Source of the DNA: JAZOTK01 sp045534775
GTDB lineage: Bacteria > Bacillota > Clostridia > RUG12999
Length of the DNA stretch: 26,401 bases
Assembly: GCA_045534775.1 (NCBI GenBank)
Contig: JAZSKI010000039.1
Location: 1-26,401, forward strand
Direction: 5' to 3'
The notes under the pieces are model-generated. The model had not been told where the DNA came from. It saw only the letters and a list, made by a program, of their open reading frames with translations, and did not search any database. How positions within the stretch are numbered: the stretch's first letter is position 1; every line of letters starts with the position of its first letter. Position numbers and translations under genes: made by a program. Shown one piece after another: positions 15,889-23,912 of the stretch.

Positions 15889-16972
15889 AATTAAGGTTGT
15901 AAATATTATTTCAGATACAAATATCGGCGGCGCAGGTAAATGTATTATTACCTTTGCTGAAAATTATGACAAAGAAAAATTTGATTTGACTGTGGTTATC
16001 CCGAAAGGCAGTAAGCTGGGACCTGAGCTGAGTGAACGAGGTGCAAAGGTGGTAGAAGCAGAAGGTATAGCTGATAAATCCATGTCTCTCAGCGGGGTAT
16101 TTGCCCAGCGGAAGCTCTTTAAAAGCCTTGACTGTGACATAGTACATTGTCACGGCGCCCTTTCTGCCAGAATAGCCGCAAGGCTTGCAGGGGTCAGGGG
16201 GATAGTCTATACAAGGCATTGCGTATACGAGCCTTCGGCATTTATGAAAAGCCCTGTGGGTAAGCTTATAAACAAATCGGTTTCGGCTATGTTCAGCGAT
16301 AAGATTATAGCGGTGGCACAGGCGGCGGCAGATAATCTTACGGACGTGGGTATAAATAAAAACCGTATCAGCGTAATTTTAAACGGTATAAAACCCTTTA
16401 CACCTCTTACGGAGGAAGAGAAAAAGCAGGCTCGTGAAAGATTCGGCGTAGCGGAAGGGGAGAAGGTAGTATCTCTTGTAGCACGTCTCGAACCCGTTAA
16501 AGGTCATAAGGATTTTATTGAAGCGGCACAGATTCTTAAAGGGGAAGGCATTAAATTTATAGCCGCAGGCGGCGGCAGTCTGGAGAACGAACTGAAAGAC
16601 AATGAGGACGTATATTTCACAGGCTTTATATCTGATGCAAACAAGCTTATCGGTATAACCGACGTCAGCGTTAACGCCTCCTTCGGAACAGAAGCTACCA
16701 GCATAGCCTTGCTTGAAGGTATGAGCCTGGGTATACCCGCGGTGGTTACAAATTACGGCGGCAATCCCGGAGTAATTCAGGACGGTGTCAACGGTTTTCT
16801 GACAGAAACCCATAACGGCAAACAGCTGGCGGAAAAAATCCGTCTGGTGCTTTCTGATGAGACTTTGTATCAAAAGCTGTCGGACGGAGCCTTTAGGTGC
16901 TTTGAAGAAAAATTCACAGCAGAAAACGTAAGCCGTCAGATAGAAAATGTTTATGAAGAGTTAATGAAATAA
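15881..16972 (+). CDS. GT4-family glycosyltransferase
   Basis: The 363-residue GT-B-fold protein has an N-terminal acceptor domain (NIISDTNIGGAGK glycine loop; Asp-Ile-Val-His-Cys-His-Gly) and a C-terminal donor domain. The latter has Val-Ala-Arg-Leu-Glu-Pro-Val-Lys-Gly-His and a retaining-type EX7E motif (Glu-Ala-Thr-Ser-Ile-Ala-Leu-Leu-Glu) followed by Gly-x-Pro-Ala-Val. It probably adds a sugar from a nucleotide-sugar to a lipid-linked or growing glycan on the inner face of the membrane. It overlaps the ligase-like gene by 8 bases (ATGAGTAA). The donor and acceptor cannot be told. Confidence 0.9.
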   Translation: MSKIKVVNIISDTNIGGAGKCIITFAENYDKEKFDLTVVIPKGSKLGPELSERGAKVVEAEGIADKSMSLSGVFAQRKLFKSLDCDIVHCHGALSARIAARLAGVRGIVYTRHCVYEPSAFMKSPVGKLINKSVSAMFSDKIIAVAQAAADNLTDVGINKNRISVILNGIKPFTPLTEEEKKQARERFGVAEGEKVVSLVARLEPVKGHKDFIEAAQILKGEGIKFIAAGGGSLENELKDNEDVYFTGFISDANKLIGITDVSVNASFGTEATSIALLEGMSLGIPAVVTNYGGNPGVIQDGVNGFLTETHNGKQLAEKIRLVLSDETLYQKLSDGAFRCFEEKFTAENVSRQIENVYEELMK

Positions 16973-16986
16973 CGAGGGGTGAAGAT

Positions 16987-17469
16987 ATGAAAAAGATTAA
17001 ATTTAACATAATTGATGCTGTTATCATAGCGGCGGTTATAGCGGCTTTGGCAATTTTCGGATATTTTGCTATGGGAAGCTGGGAGCTTTCCGAAGGAGAA
17101 ACCGAAAAGGTTATGTGCTATACCGTAGAGCTTTCGAATGTTACGGAAGAGTATTTAAACAGAGTAAACGTAGGTGACGAGGTCTTTGACGTAATTAAAG
17201 GCGCGGCAATAGGTAAGGTAGCCGAGGTGGGAGAAATTAAACCCTTTGAACGCATATCAAATGACGAGGAAAATGGGATTTATGTAAAAACTCCTGTGCC
17301 CGAACGATATACCTATACGGTGAAAATCCGCACACCCTATGAAGAAAGCGACAAGGGCTACACCATCAATGATATGGAGATTAAGGTGGGTAAAAAGATT
17401 ACCTTTAAAACAAAGAACCTGGCGAGTGATGCGGTTATATTAAAGCTTGAAAAGGAGGCGGCACAATGA
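16987..17469 (+). CDS. DUF4330 family protein, copy 1
   Basis: The 160-residue protein has a single N-terminal membrane helix (about 9-28) after a short Lys-rich start (MKKIKFNIIDAV) and an extracellular beta-rich domain. It matches the DUF4330 layout, which has no known function. A GAGGGGTGA site precedes ATG 16987. It shares segments with the next gene (Cys-x-Tyr-Thr followed by a hydrophobic strand; Gly-Lys-Val-Ala-Glu-Val versus Gly-Glu-Ile-Lys-Glu-Ile), so the two are tandem paralogues. The position after ligase and glycosyltransferase genes suggests a role in surface glycan assembly. Confidence 0.75.
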   Translation: MKKIKFNIIDAVIIAAVIAALAIFGYFAMGSWELSEGETEKVMCYTVELSNVTEEYLNRVNVGDEVFDVIKGAAIGKVAEVGEIKPFERISNDEENGIYVKTPVPERYTYTVKIRTPYEESDKGYTINDMEIKVGKKITFKTKNLASDAVILKLEKEAAQ

Positions 17470-17966
17470 TAGTTAATAAAGAAGGAAAGCTTTTTGGCAA
17501 AGTAAGCATAGTGGATTTTGTTATAGTACTGTGCGTGGTATTGGCAGTTGCCGCCATCGGAGCGAAGTTCGTATTACCAAACGCCTCTTTTGCAGGCGGA
17601 GCCGAAAAAACTTGTGAATATACTATGATAGTTCAGGGCGTGCGGATGGAAAGCGTTGAAGCTATTGAAAAAAGTATGGGTCAGAAATGGTATGATGTGA
17701 AGGATACCGAAATAGGCGAAATAAAAGAAATCATCAGCGTTACACCCTACAAAGATTATATTTATGCGTCTGACGGAAGCATAATACTTGCCGAAGTGCC
17801 TGACAAATACGAGGTAAGAATCCGTATGCAGGGCCGCGCAACCAAAGGTAATTGCTCGGCGATGCTGGGCGGTAAGCGTGAAGCTATGCACGGGTCACAT
17901 TTTACTGTATCTTCCAAAGAAATTACCCTCGAAATTATGACGGCAGATATAGAATTTAAAGAATAA
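17466..17966 (+). CDS. DUF4330 family protein, copy 2
   Basis: The 166-residue protein begins MIVNKEGKLFGKVSIVDFVI, the usual DUF4330 opening, with one membrane helix (about 14-34) and an extracellular domain. It overlaps copy 1 by 4 bases (ATGA), with AAGGAGG just upstream, so expression is coupled. It is the last gene of the plsY-murJ-ligase-GT4 run; no clear hairpin terminator follows before the rpmH promoter. Function is unknown. The pair might form a heteromeric anchor or partner for the polymerase. Confidence 0.78.
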   Translation: MIVNKEGKLFGKVSIVDFVIVLCVVLAVAAIGAKFVLPNASFAGGAEKTCEYTMIVQGVRMESVEAIEKSMGQKWYDVKDTEIGEIKEIISVTPYKDYIYASDGSIILAEVPDKYEVRIRMQGRATKGNCSAMLGGKREAMHGSHFTVSSKEITLEIMTADIEFKE

Positions 17967-17991
17967 AAAATAAAAAATTCGGAAAAACATA

Positions 17992-18020
17992 TTGACAAAC
18001 AGCAAAAAATACGATATAAT
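17992..18020 (+). promoter_or_regulatory. Consensus sigma-A promoter of rpmH
   Basis: Perfect TTGACA (17992-17997), a 17-base spacer and perfect TATAAT (18015-18020), about 62 bases before the rpmH start. Strong expression is expected for L34. Confidence 0.93.
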
Positions 18021-18082
18021 ATTAGTACTATGTGTTTTTTGAATATACATTTATTTTAAATAGTTTTAGGAGGTGTTTGTAG

Positions 18083-18217
18083 ATGATTAGAACATATCAA
18101 CCCAAAAAAAGACAGAGAAAAAAAGAACACGGTTTCAGAAAAAGAATGTCTACATCGAACGGCAGAAAGGTTTTAGCCCGCAGAAGACTTAAAGGCAGAA
18201 AGTCCTTGTGTGCGTAA
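18083..18217 (+). CDS. rpmH: 50S ribosomal protein L34
   Basis: This is a 44-residue, very basic protein, the usual L34 length. It begins Met-Ile-Arg-Thr-Tyr-Gln-Pro-Lys-Lys-Arg and contains the conserved His-Gly-Phe-Arg-Lys-Arg-Met and Gly-Arg-Lys-Val-Leu-Ala-Arg-Arg-Arg. AGGAGGTG (18068-18075) sets the start at ATG 18083. It heads the conserved rpmH-rnpA-yidD-yidC-jag cluster. In many Firmicutes dnaA lies just upstream; here DUF4330 genes do. Confidence 0.98.
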   Translation: MIRTYQPKKRQRKKEHGFRKRMSTSNGRKVLARRRLKGRKSLCA

Positions 18218-18257
18218 GTTTTGCTTTTTTGCGCAGCTTGCGTTTAAGCGTGAATGA

Positions 18258-18282
18258 AAAGGCGGGCTTTTAGCCCGCCTTT
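18258..18282 (+). terminator. Hairpin between rpmH and rnpA, possible attenuator
   Basis: A perfect 10-bp stem (AAAGGCGGGC at 18258-18267 with 18273-18282) and a 5-base loop, followed by only three T before CGCATAGC. The short T-tract suggests partial termination or an RNA processing/stability element, which would lower rnpA output relative to L34. It ends 9 bases before the rnpA start and would also hide part of its ribosome binding region. Confidence 0.6.
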
Positions 18283-18291
18283 CGCATAGCA

Positions 18292-18642
18292 ATGAAAAAA
18301 ACAGTATCACTTAACAAAAATACAATGTTTCTGAGAGTATATTCAAAAGGCAAAAGCAGTGCGAACAAATATCTGGCAGTCTATGCCCTGAAAACCAAAC
18401 GGGAGAAGGGTATAAGGCTGGGAATTACGGTGAGCAAAAAGGTAGGCTGTGCGGTTACCCGTAACCGCATAAAACGATTGATAAGAGAAGGCTACAGATT
18501 AAACGAAGAACGTATCAAAGAAGGTATGGATATTGTGGTTGTTGCGAGAAGAAATTCCGCAAACGCCGATTATAAAAGCATTTCATCTGCATTAATCCAC
18601 TTGCTTGAGAAGCTGTCTCTTTTAGATGATAATAATGAATAA
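18292..18642 (+). CDS. rnpA: Ribonuclease P protein component
   Basis: This is the protein subunit of RNase P, which trims tRNA 5' ends together with its catalytic RNA. The 116-residue basic product has the family core: the Phe-x-x-Val-Tyr region, Gly-Ile-Thr-Val-Ser-Lys-Lys-Val-Gly and the RNR motif Ala-Val-Thr-Arg-Asn-Arg-Ile-Lys-Arg-Leu-Ile-Arg-Glu. The ribosome binding site before ATG 18292 is poor because the upstream hairpin occupies the space. It overlaps yidD by 8 bases. Confidence 0.97.
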   Translation: MKKTVSLNKNTMFLRVYSKGKSSANKYLAVYALKTKREKGIRLGITVSKKVGCAVTRNRIKRLIREGYRLNEERIKEGMDIVVVARRNSANADYKSISSALIHLLEKLSLLDDNNE

Positions 18643-18844
18643 ACTTTTTATATGGCTCATTAATTTATACAGAAAATATATTTCACCGTGTAAAAAACCG
18701 TGTTGCCGATTTATCCCCACTTGTTCGCAATACGCCTTGGAGGCATTTAGCAAATATGGATTTTTCAAAGCTCTTTGGTTAACGGTTAAAAGAGTTTTAA
18801 GATGTAATCCCTTTTGCAAGGGCGGTTATGACCCTGTACCGTAA
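18635..18844 (+). CDS. yidD: Membrane protein insertion efficiency factor YidD
   Basis: The 69-residue protein is of the YidD family, thought to aid YidC/Sec membrane insertion. The conserved set is present: Tyr-Arg-Lys-Tyr-Ile-Ser-Pro, Cys-Arg-Phe-x-Pro-Thr-Cys-Ser-x-Tyr-Ala, and a final Arg-Cys-Asn-Pro-Phe-x-x-Gly-Gly-x-Asp-Pro-Val-Pro. ATG 18635 is preferred to 18626, as it gives the standard N-terminus. It overlaps rnpA by 8 bases, and yidC follows after 22 bases. Confidence 0.95.
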   Translation: MNKLFIWLINLYRKYISPCKKPCCRFIPTCSQYALEAFSKYGFFKALWLTVKRVLRCNPFCKGGYDPVP

Positions 18845-18866
18845 TTAACGAAAGGTTGGTTTATTA

Positions 18867-19778
18867 ATGGATATTCTCCGTATACCCCTGGGGTGGATAC
18901 TCAAAATTATTTATATGGTTGTACAAAATTACGGATTTGCACTTATTATCTTCACAATAATTGCAAAAATGCTGATGATGCCGCTTACCTTTAAGCAGCA
19001 GAAATCTATGGTACAAACCAATCTGCTCAAGCCGAAGCTTGATGCACTGCAGAAACAATATGGCGATAACAAAGAAAAATACAGCGAAGAAATGATGAAA
19101 CTGTACAAAAAACATGGTGTAAACCCTATGTCGGGTTGCCTGCCGCTTTTGATACAGTTCCCGATTTTGTTCGCTCTTTATGATGTAGTAAGACGACCCA
19201 TAACCTATATCTGGGGTCAGAAAGAAGCAATTACAGAGCTTTTCACGAAATATGGAATTGACGCGGCAACAGCTAAAACTACAGGCGAGATTGAACTTGC
19301 AAAGAAATTATTTGTAGACGGTCAGGCATTTGGAATCAACTTTAATTTCTTAGGGCTGGATTTATCCCAGACTCCCAGCTTTGATATGTCTTCGCCGACT
19401 TTGGGAATGGATTGGATTTGGATTTTACCTGTTGTAGCAGGCCTTACAACCTGGATTTCAACCAAACTTATGAATATAGGCGTGGACAAGCCGAAAGATG
19501 AAAAAAAATCAACACGTCCGCCGAAACCAGGTGAAAAAGACCCGAGCTCTACAGCTAATACAATGACTAACATTATGCCTTTTATGACAGCATGGTTTGC
19601 ATTTATGGTGCCGGCAGGAATCAGTATTTATTGGATAGCAAACAATGTTATTCAGGTAGGACAGCAGTATATCATAAACAGGCACTATGTTCCTAAAATG
19701 AAGGAAAGGATGTTACAGGAAAATGAAAAAATTGAGAACAATAGAAAAAAACGCAAAAACGGTAGAAGAGGCCGTTGA
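18867..19778 (+). CDS. yidC: Membrane protein insertase YidC/SpoIIIJ (Oxa1 family)
   Basis: This insertase places proteins into the membrane, alone or with Sec, and in spore formers one copy (SpoIIIJ) is needed for engulfed-forespore gene activity. The 303-residue product has the Oxa1-type core: a first helix after Gly-Trp-Ile-Leu-Lys-Ile, Met-Pro-Leu-Thr-Phe-Lys-Gln-Gln-Lys-Ser-Met, the Pro-Met-Ser-Gly-Cys-Leu-Pro-Leu-Leu-Ile-Gln-Phe-Pro helix, and Gly-Ile-Ser-Ile-Tyr-Trp-Ile-Ala-Asn-Asn. The tail is short and Lys/Arg-rich. No lipoprotein Cys is seen at the N-terminus. Its last 56 bases overlap the jag start. Confidence 0.96.
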   Translation: MDILRIPLGWILKIIYMVVQNYGFALIIFTIIAKMLMMPLTFKQQKSMVQTNLLKPKLDALQKQYGDNKEKYSEEMMKLYKKHGVNPMSGCLPLLIQFPILFALYDVVRRPITYIWGQKEAITELFTKYGIDAATAKTTGEIELAKKLFVDGQAFGINFNFLGLDLSQTPSFDMSSPTLGMDWIWILPVVAGLTTWISTKLMNIGVDKPKDEKKSTRPPKPGEKDPSSTANTMTNIMPFMTAWFAFMVPAGISIYWIANNVIQVGQQYIINRHYVPKMKERMLQENEKIENNRKKRKNGRRGR

Positions 19779-20349
19779 GGAAGCTATAGCAGAACTTGGA
19801 ATAACAAAAGAAGAAGCAGAAATAGAGATTGTAGACGAGGGAAGCAAAGGATTTCTCGGTCTCGGAAGTAAGGACGCAACAGTAAAGGTAACAGAAAAAA
19901 TCGACATTGAAAAAATGGCTGTAAGATTTTTAAGTTCCCTGGTAACCAAAATAGTGGATGAAGTTGATTATGATGTTGAATATAACGAAAAAGGTATAAA
20001 AATTATACTTAATGGTCCCGATATGGGTATACTTATAGGTCGCAGAGGCGATACTCTTGATGCTCTGCAGTACTTAACAAGCATATATGTCAACAGATTT
20101 TCAGATGAATATATAAAGGTGTATCTTGACACGGAAAACTACCGTGAAAAACGTCACGATACTTTGGTGAGACTTGCAAGAAGACTGGCTTCGCAGGTAG
20201 CAAGAGAAGGTAAAAGCATAACCCTTGAACCTATGAGTCCCAACGAAAGAAGAATTATTCATTCAACTCTGCAAAACAACAGATTGGTAACAACAAGCAG
20301 CATAGGAGAAGAGCCTAACAGACGAGTTGTGATTTCTCTCTGCCAATAG
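19723..20349 (+). CDS. jag: RNA-binding protein Jag/KhpB (SpoIIIJ-associated)
   Basis: The 208-residue protein has three domains. The Jag_N domain spans about 1-55 (Ala-Lys-Thr-Val-Glu-Glu-Ala; Gly-Phe-Leu-Gly-Leu-Gly). A KH domain has Gly-Ile-Leu-Ile-Gly-Arg-Arg-Gly-Asp-Thr-Leu-Asp-Ala-Leu-Gln-Tyr-Leu. A C-terminal R3H domain spans about 145-208 (Met-Ser-Pro-Asn-Glu-Arg-Arg-Ile-Ile-His). With KhpA it binds RNA and affects cell division and elongation. It starts 56 bases inside yidC. The upstream site (ACAGGAAA) is weak and close, which suggests coupled translation; shortening the start would remove part of Jag_N. Confidence 0.95.
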   Translation: MKKLRTIEKNAKTVEEAVEEAIAELGITKEEAEIEIVDEGSKGFLGLGSKDATVKVTEKIDIEKMAVRFLSSLVTKIVDEVDYDVEYNEKGIKIILNGPDMGILIGRRGDTLDALQYLTSIYVNRFSDEYIKVYLDTENYREKRHDTLVRLARRLASQVAREGKSITLEPMSPNERRIIHSTLQNNRLVTTSSIGEEPNRRVVISLCQ

Positions 20350-20365
20350 AAAAGGGGTAATCAGT

Positions 20366-21829
20366 TTGGAAATTAAAAAGGTGAGAACAAGATTTGCACC
20401 GAGTCCTACGGGTTATATGCACATCGGTAACCTGAGAACGGCACTCTACGCATACTTACTTACAAAAAAATATAACGGGGATTTTATACTCAGAATTGAA
20501 GATACCGACCAGGAACGTTACGTTGAAGGAGCGGTGGATTTAATCTATAAAACCCTCGCCGAAGCGGGTCTTCAGCATGACGAGGGCCCGGATATAGACG
20601 GCGGCTGTGGACCGTATGTTCAGAGCGAACGCCGCGAAATTTATAAAGAATATGCACATAAATTAGTCGAGCTTGGCGGCGCTTATTATTGCTTCTGTGA
20701 TAAAGAACGACTGGATAATCTGCGTCACATTCAGGAAGCCTCCAAAATTCCGACAAAATATGACGGCTATTGCCGTAACCTGTCAAAGGAAGAGGTACAG
20801 GCAAAGCTGGATGCAGGCGTTCCGTACGTAATCCGTCAAAAAATACCTCTGACAGGTACAACCTCCTTTGATGATATAATTTACGGCACAATAAGAGTGG
20901 AAAATTCAACCCTGGACGACAATGTTTTGTTGAAATCCGATGGTCTGCCCACTTATAACTTTGCCAATGTTATTGACGACCATCTGATGGGTATTACCCA
21001 TATTATAAGAGGTAGTGAATATCTGTCCTCAACTCCTAAATATAACTTGCTCTATGAAGCCTTCGGCTGGGATATACCGGTGTATGTACACTGCCCACCC
21101 GTTATGAAAAACGCTACTGAAAAGTTATCTAAACGTAACGGTGATGCTTCTTATGAGGATATTATAGCTAAAGGCTATCTTAAAGACGCGGTTCTTAACT
21201 TTATCGCACTTTTAGGCTGGAGCCCGGGCGGCGACAGAGAAATATTTACCCTGCCGGAGCTTATCGAAGCCTTTGACCCCGCAGGAATAAGCAAATCTCC
21301 CGCTATTTTCGATTCCCAGAAATTAAACTGGATGAACGGCGAATATATCAGAAGAATGTCAGTAGAAGAATTCCGCGATTTGGCAATGCCTTATTTCAAA
21401 CAGGCTGTCAAAAAGGAAATTGATTTTATTGAACTTGCAAAGCTCCTGCAAACAAGAGTAGAGGTACTTAGCGATATTCCCGAACAAATTGATTTTATAG
21501 ACGAGCTTCCCGAATATGATACGGCTATGTATGCTCATAAAAAAATGAAAACCACAGAAGAAAATTCCCTCGAAGCCTTGAAGGAAATTTTACCTGTACT
21601 CTCTCAGCTGGATAATTGGACAGAGGACGGTATTCACGATGCCCTCTTTGCCCTTATCGAAAAGCTGGAGCTTAAAAACGGAAGAATTTTATGGCCACTG
21701 CGTACAGCTCTTTCAGGTAAACAGTTCACTCCCGGCGGAGGCATTGAAATCGCAATTCTGCTTGGTAAAGATGAATCTTTAAAGAGAATTGAAAAAGGTA
21801 TAGAGCTTCTGACGGAAAAATTAGGGTAA
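20366..21829 (+). CDS. gltX: Glutamyl-tRNA synthetase
   Basis: This is a class I aminoacyl-tRNA synthetase charging tRNA-Glu (and possibly tRNA-Gln, if the cell uses the amidation route). The 487-residue product has the HIGH-type motif Tyr-Met-His-Ile-Gly-Asn, a Cys-x-Cys ... Tyr-x-x-x-Cys zinc-type cluster after Gly-Ala-Tyr-Tyr, and KLSKR in place of KMSKS. A C-terminal anticodon-binding domain follows. The start is TTG 20366 after AAAGGGG; no ATG or GTG fits the required N-terminus. It lies 16 bases after jag and is the last gene of that run. Confidence 0.96.
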   Translation: MEIKKVRTRFAPSPTGYMHIGNLRTALYAYLLTKKYNGDFILRIEDTDQERYVEGAVDLIYKTLAEAGLQHDEGPDIDGGCGPYVQSERREIYKEYAHKLVELGGAYYCFCDKERLDNLRHIQEASKIPTKYDGYCRNLSKEEVQAKLDAGVPYVIRQKIPLTGTTSFDDIIYGTIRVENSTLDDNVLLKSDGLPTYNFANVIDDHLMGITHIIRGSEYLSSTPKYNLLYEAFGWDIPVYVHCPPVMKNATEKLSKRNGDASYEDIIAKGYLKDAVLNFIALLGWSPGGDREIFTLPELIEAFDPAGISKSPAIFDSQKLNWMNGEYIRRMSVEEFRDLAMPYFKQAVKKEIDFIELAKLLQTRVEVLSDIPEQIDFIDELPEYDTAMYAHKKMKTTEENSLEALKEILPVLSQLDNWTEDGIHDALFALIEKLELKNGRILWPLRTALSGKQFTPGGGIEIAILLGKDESLKRIEKGIELLTEKLG

Positions 21830-21851
21830 AAATAAATATTTAAGGTATAGA

Positions 21852-21887
21852 CTAACACCGCGGTTACAGCTGTAACCGCGGTGTTAG
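21852..21887. terminator. 36-bp perfect palindrome between convergent genes
   Basis: Two 18-base arms (CTAACACCGCGGTTACAG and its exact complement) abut with no spacer, between the gltX stop (21829) and the stop of the minus-strand gene (21889). Neither side has a real T-tract (CTTATATATTTAT on the right; AAATATTTAAGG on the left). A bidirectional terminator is the simplest reading; a protein-binding site is the alternative. Confidence 0.6.
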
Positions 21888-21888
21888 C

Positions 21889-23799
21889 TTATATATTTAT
21901 CTTAATGTTTTCTATAATTCTTCCTGTTTCACGACCAAGCGAATCTCTGCCGGGAAGCACCTTACTGCAATCATCAAGATATGTTTTTTCAGACTCGGAG
22001 GAAACGGCAAGCCTGTATTCCTTGTCTTCGGAGTAACAGAAAATATGCCCTCCGCAAACCCTCATTTTCGAATCCGAAATCTCAAACAACGCATTTTCTC
22101 TTATTTTATTGCCCCACCACGCGGCGTTGAAAAGATTTATTTGCGTTTTTCCACCGTTTACGGTCTTTACCAATACACCGGGACCCTCAACCTTATAGCC
22201 GTCAATTAAAAGCTTTGAATTATCATTCAGCAGTTCAATATCGGCACGTTCAATATTGAGATTTCGTGCATATACCTCCTGATTATGAAACTCCACAGGT
22301 ATCATTCTGCAAAAAACAGGAATATATCCGTCTCTGTGCAGTACTGCGTCCTGTGAATAGTGATTTGTGTGTGTAAAGCAATTGTCAATATATACCTTGC
22401 TTCCGTAAACAGTATTAAAATACAGCGATGCCGCAATATTTATATCCTTGAAAACTGCCGTCCTTTTTGCCGAATGCTTAAAGCATCTGAAAAAGCCCGC
22501 AAACTTTTCATTGGAATCCAGATTTTCAATAAAAAGAGTCGTATCACTGTCTTCGTAAATATCAAAAACACAGTCGATTGAACCCACAACAATATCCTGA
22601 CCCACAAGAAGCCTTGAATACATAAAATCAATCGTGCGGACAGTTGCGGGTATCTTAATACATTTATTTATAAAATATGTACCGCTACCAAAAAGAATAA
22701 CGGATTTTCCGCTATCCATTGCCTTTTGAATTGCGACAGTAGAATCGGTCCTGCCATCGCCGACAGCTCCGAAATCTTCAACGAATGCCAGGTCGTCGGG
22801 ATTTGTACTGCGAACATTTTTCGGAACGGATACATCCTGCGGCGTTTCTTCATAAAAAACAAAATTGCCGTCCATATCGCCTGCGTATTCAAATGCCTTA
22901 TTATCAATATAATACCTGCCAAGCTCACTTTTTTCAAAGAAAAACAAAGGTATATCACAGGCAGAAATGCGGCGACAACAGATATTTGCATTTTTTGTAA
23001 ATATTCCTGCTATACGGTTTCTTGACAAATCTGCATCCTGTATTATAATCGGGGAGGTATGCCCTGTTTTTATCCCGTACTCAAATCCGCTTATTTTTAT
23101 ATTCTCAACACAGCATTCACTGCCATAATCAAAATTAATTCCGCAAAACCCGTTTTCACCTTTTATTTCAACATTTTCAATTCTTCCGCTGTTTGATGAA
23201 CTGTAGGCAACGCCTATCGCTCCGTCATTGCCATTTCCGCAGTCAATGGTAATATCTTCAAGTGTGTTCATTTGAGCACAGTTTGTGGTTTCCCTATCCT
23301 CAATACTTGATGTATTAAAGCTGATAACAGCTTTTTTCTTACCTTTATCAAAACCGCGGGAATTGTCGGCAAGTCGGATTACGGTATTTTCCATATCTTC
23401 GCCGAGTATATGTATATTTCTGCATAGCTCGCAGGTGTATGCAGGGGTTTGGGGCGCCTTCAAATTGTCAAATGTATAGGAAATGGTATCACTCACAAGG
23501 TATGTTCCGGCAGGGAAATAAATAATCCGTGCAGACGGAATCTCTTCGGGCATGGTCATAAAAACCTTTCCGTCAACAACTCTACCTGCCTCTGCGCCGG
23601 CATAAACATTTTCTCCGCTTTTTTCATATTCTGCAAGAAGCTTGCGACGTAATACCTCAAGAGCGTCAATATATCCTTTAAGGCAATCATCCATAGCCTG
23701 CCTTAAAACGGCGGTACAGTTGGTTTTACCTGTATTATCCGCATTGTACGGCGGTTTTGTAACATCTAAAATATTGGAAGAGGTAATAAGATATTTCAT
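21889..23799 (-). CDS. Pectate-lyase-superfamily (right-handed beta-helix) protein
   Basis: The 636-residue protein has two pectate-lyase-3-type modules. One is near the start (a Gly/Asn-rich turn, Tyr-Phe-Pro-Ala-Gly-Thr-Tyr-Leu-Val and many short beta-rungs with Asn and Ile ladders). The second starts mid-chain at Asp-Phe-Gly-Ala-Val-Gly-Asp-Gly-Arg-Thr-Asp-Ser-Thr-x-Ala-Ile-Gln-Lys-Ala-Met, the family's hallmark opening. No signal peptide is visible after MKYLITSSN, so it may act inside the cell or be exported some other way. It is likely a polysaccharide lyase or glycoside hydrolase; substrate and catalytic residues are not identifiable. ATG 23799 is chosen because AGAAAGGG lies 9 bases upstream. 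It is divergent from an AraC-type regulator, its probable controller. Confidence 0.75.
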   Translation of the reverse strand: MKYLITSSNILDVTKPPYNADNTGKTNCTAVLRQAMDDCLKGYIDALEVLRRKLLAEYEKSGENVYAGAEAGRVVDGKVFMTMPEEIPSARIIYFPAGTYLVSDTISYTFDNLKAPQTPAYTCELCRNIHILGEDMENTVIRLADNSRGFDKGKKKAVISFNTSSIEDRETTNCAQMNTLEDITIDCGNGNDGAIGVAYSSSNSGRIENVEIKGENGFCGINFDYGSECCVENIKISGFEYGIKTGHTSPIIIQDADLSRNRIAGIFTKNANICCRRISACDIPLFFFEKSELGRYYIDNKAFEYAGDMDGNFVFYEETPQDVSVPKNVRSTNPDDLAFVEDFGAVGDGRTDSTVAIQKAMDSGKSVILFGSGTYFINKCIKIPATVRTIDFMYSRLLVGQDIVVGSIDCVFDIYEDSDTTLFIENLDSNEKFAGFFRCFKHSAKRTAVFKDINIAASLYFNTVYGSKVYIDNCFTHTNHYSQDAVLHRDGYIPVFCRMIPVEFHNQEVYARNLNIERADIELLNDNSKLLIDGYKVEGPGVLVKTVNGGKTQINLFNAAWWGNKIRENALFEISDSKMRVCGGHIFCYSEDKEYRLAVSSESEKTYLDDCSKVLPGRDSLGRETGRIIENIKINI

Positions 23800-23827
23800 A
23801 GCACACAACCCTTTCTCAAAATTATAC

Positions 23828-23856
23828 TTGCATTATACCATGTGCTGTGATATAAT
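23828..23856 (+). promoter_or_regulatory. Sigma-A promoter of the AraC-type gene, overlapping a divergent one
   Basis: TTGCAT (23828-23833), 17 bases, TATAAT (23851-23856), about 56 bases before the regulator start. On the opposite strand a perfect TATAAT (23832-23837) lies inside the same segment and points to the beta-helix gene, but its -35 (TATCAT) is poor. The two promoters therefore overlap back to back, and the weak -35 fits activation by the regulator. Confidence 0.6.
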
Positions 23857-23912
23857 GATAGTAACTTAAAGGCAAAAACTTGTAAAATCTAATCAAAAAT
23901 GAGGTAAGTATA

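Noticed and set aside
17966..18083. Possible replication origin upstream of rpmH
   Set aside because: No dnaA gene or cluster of DnaA boxes (TTATCCACA) is seen; the interval is filled by a promoter and leader.
20300..20366. T-box leader for gltX
   Set aside because: Only 16 bases separate jag and gltX, so there is no room for a T-box; gltX reads from the upstream operon.
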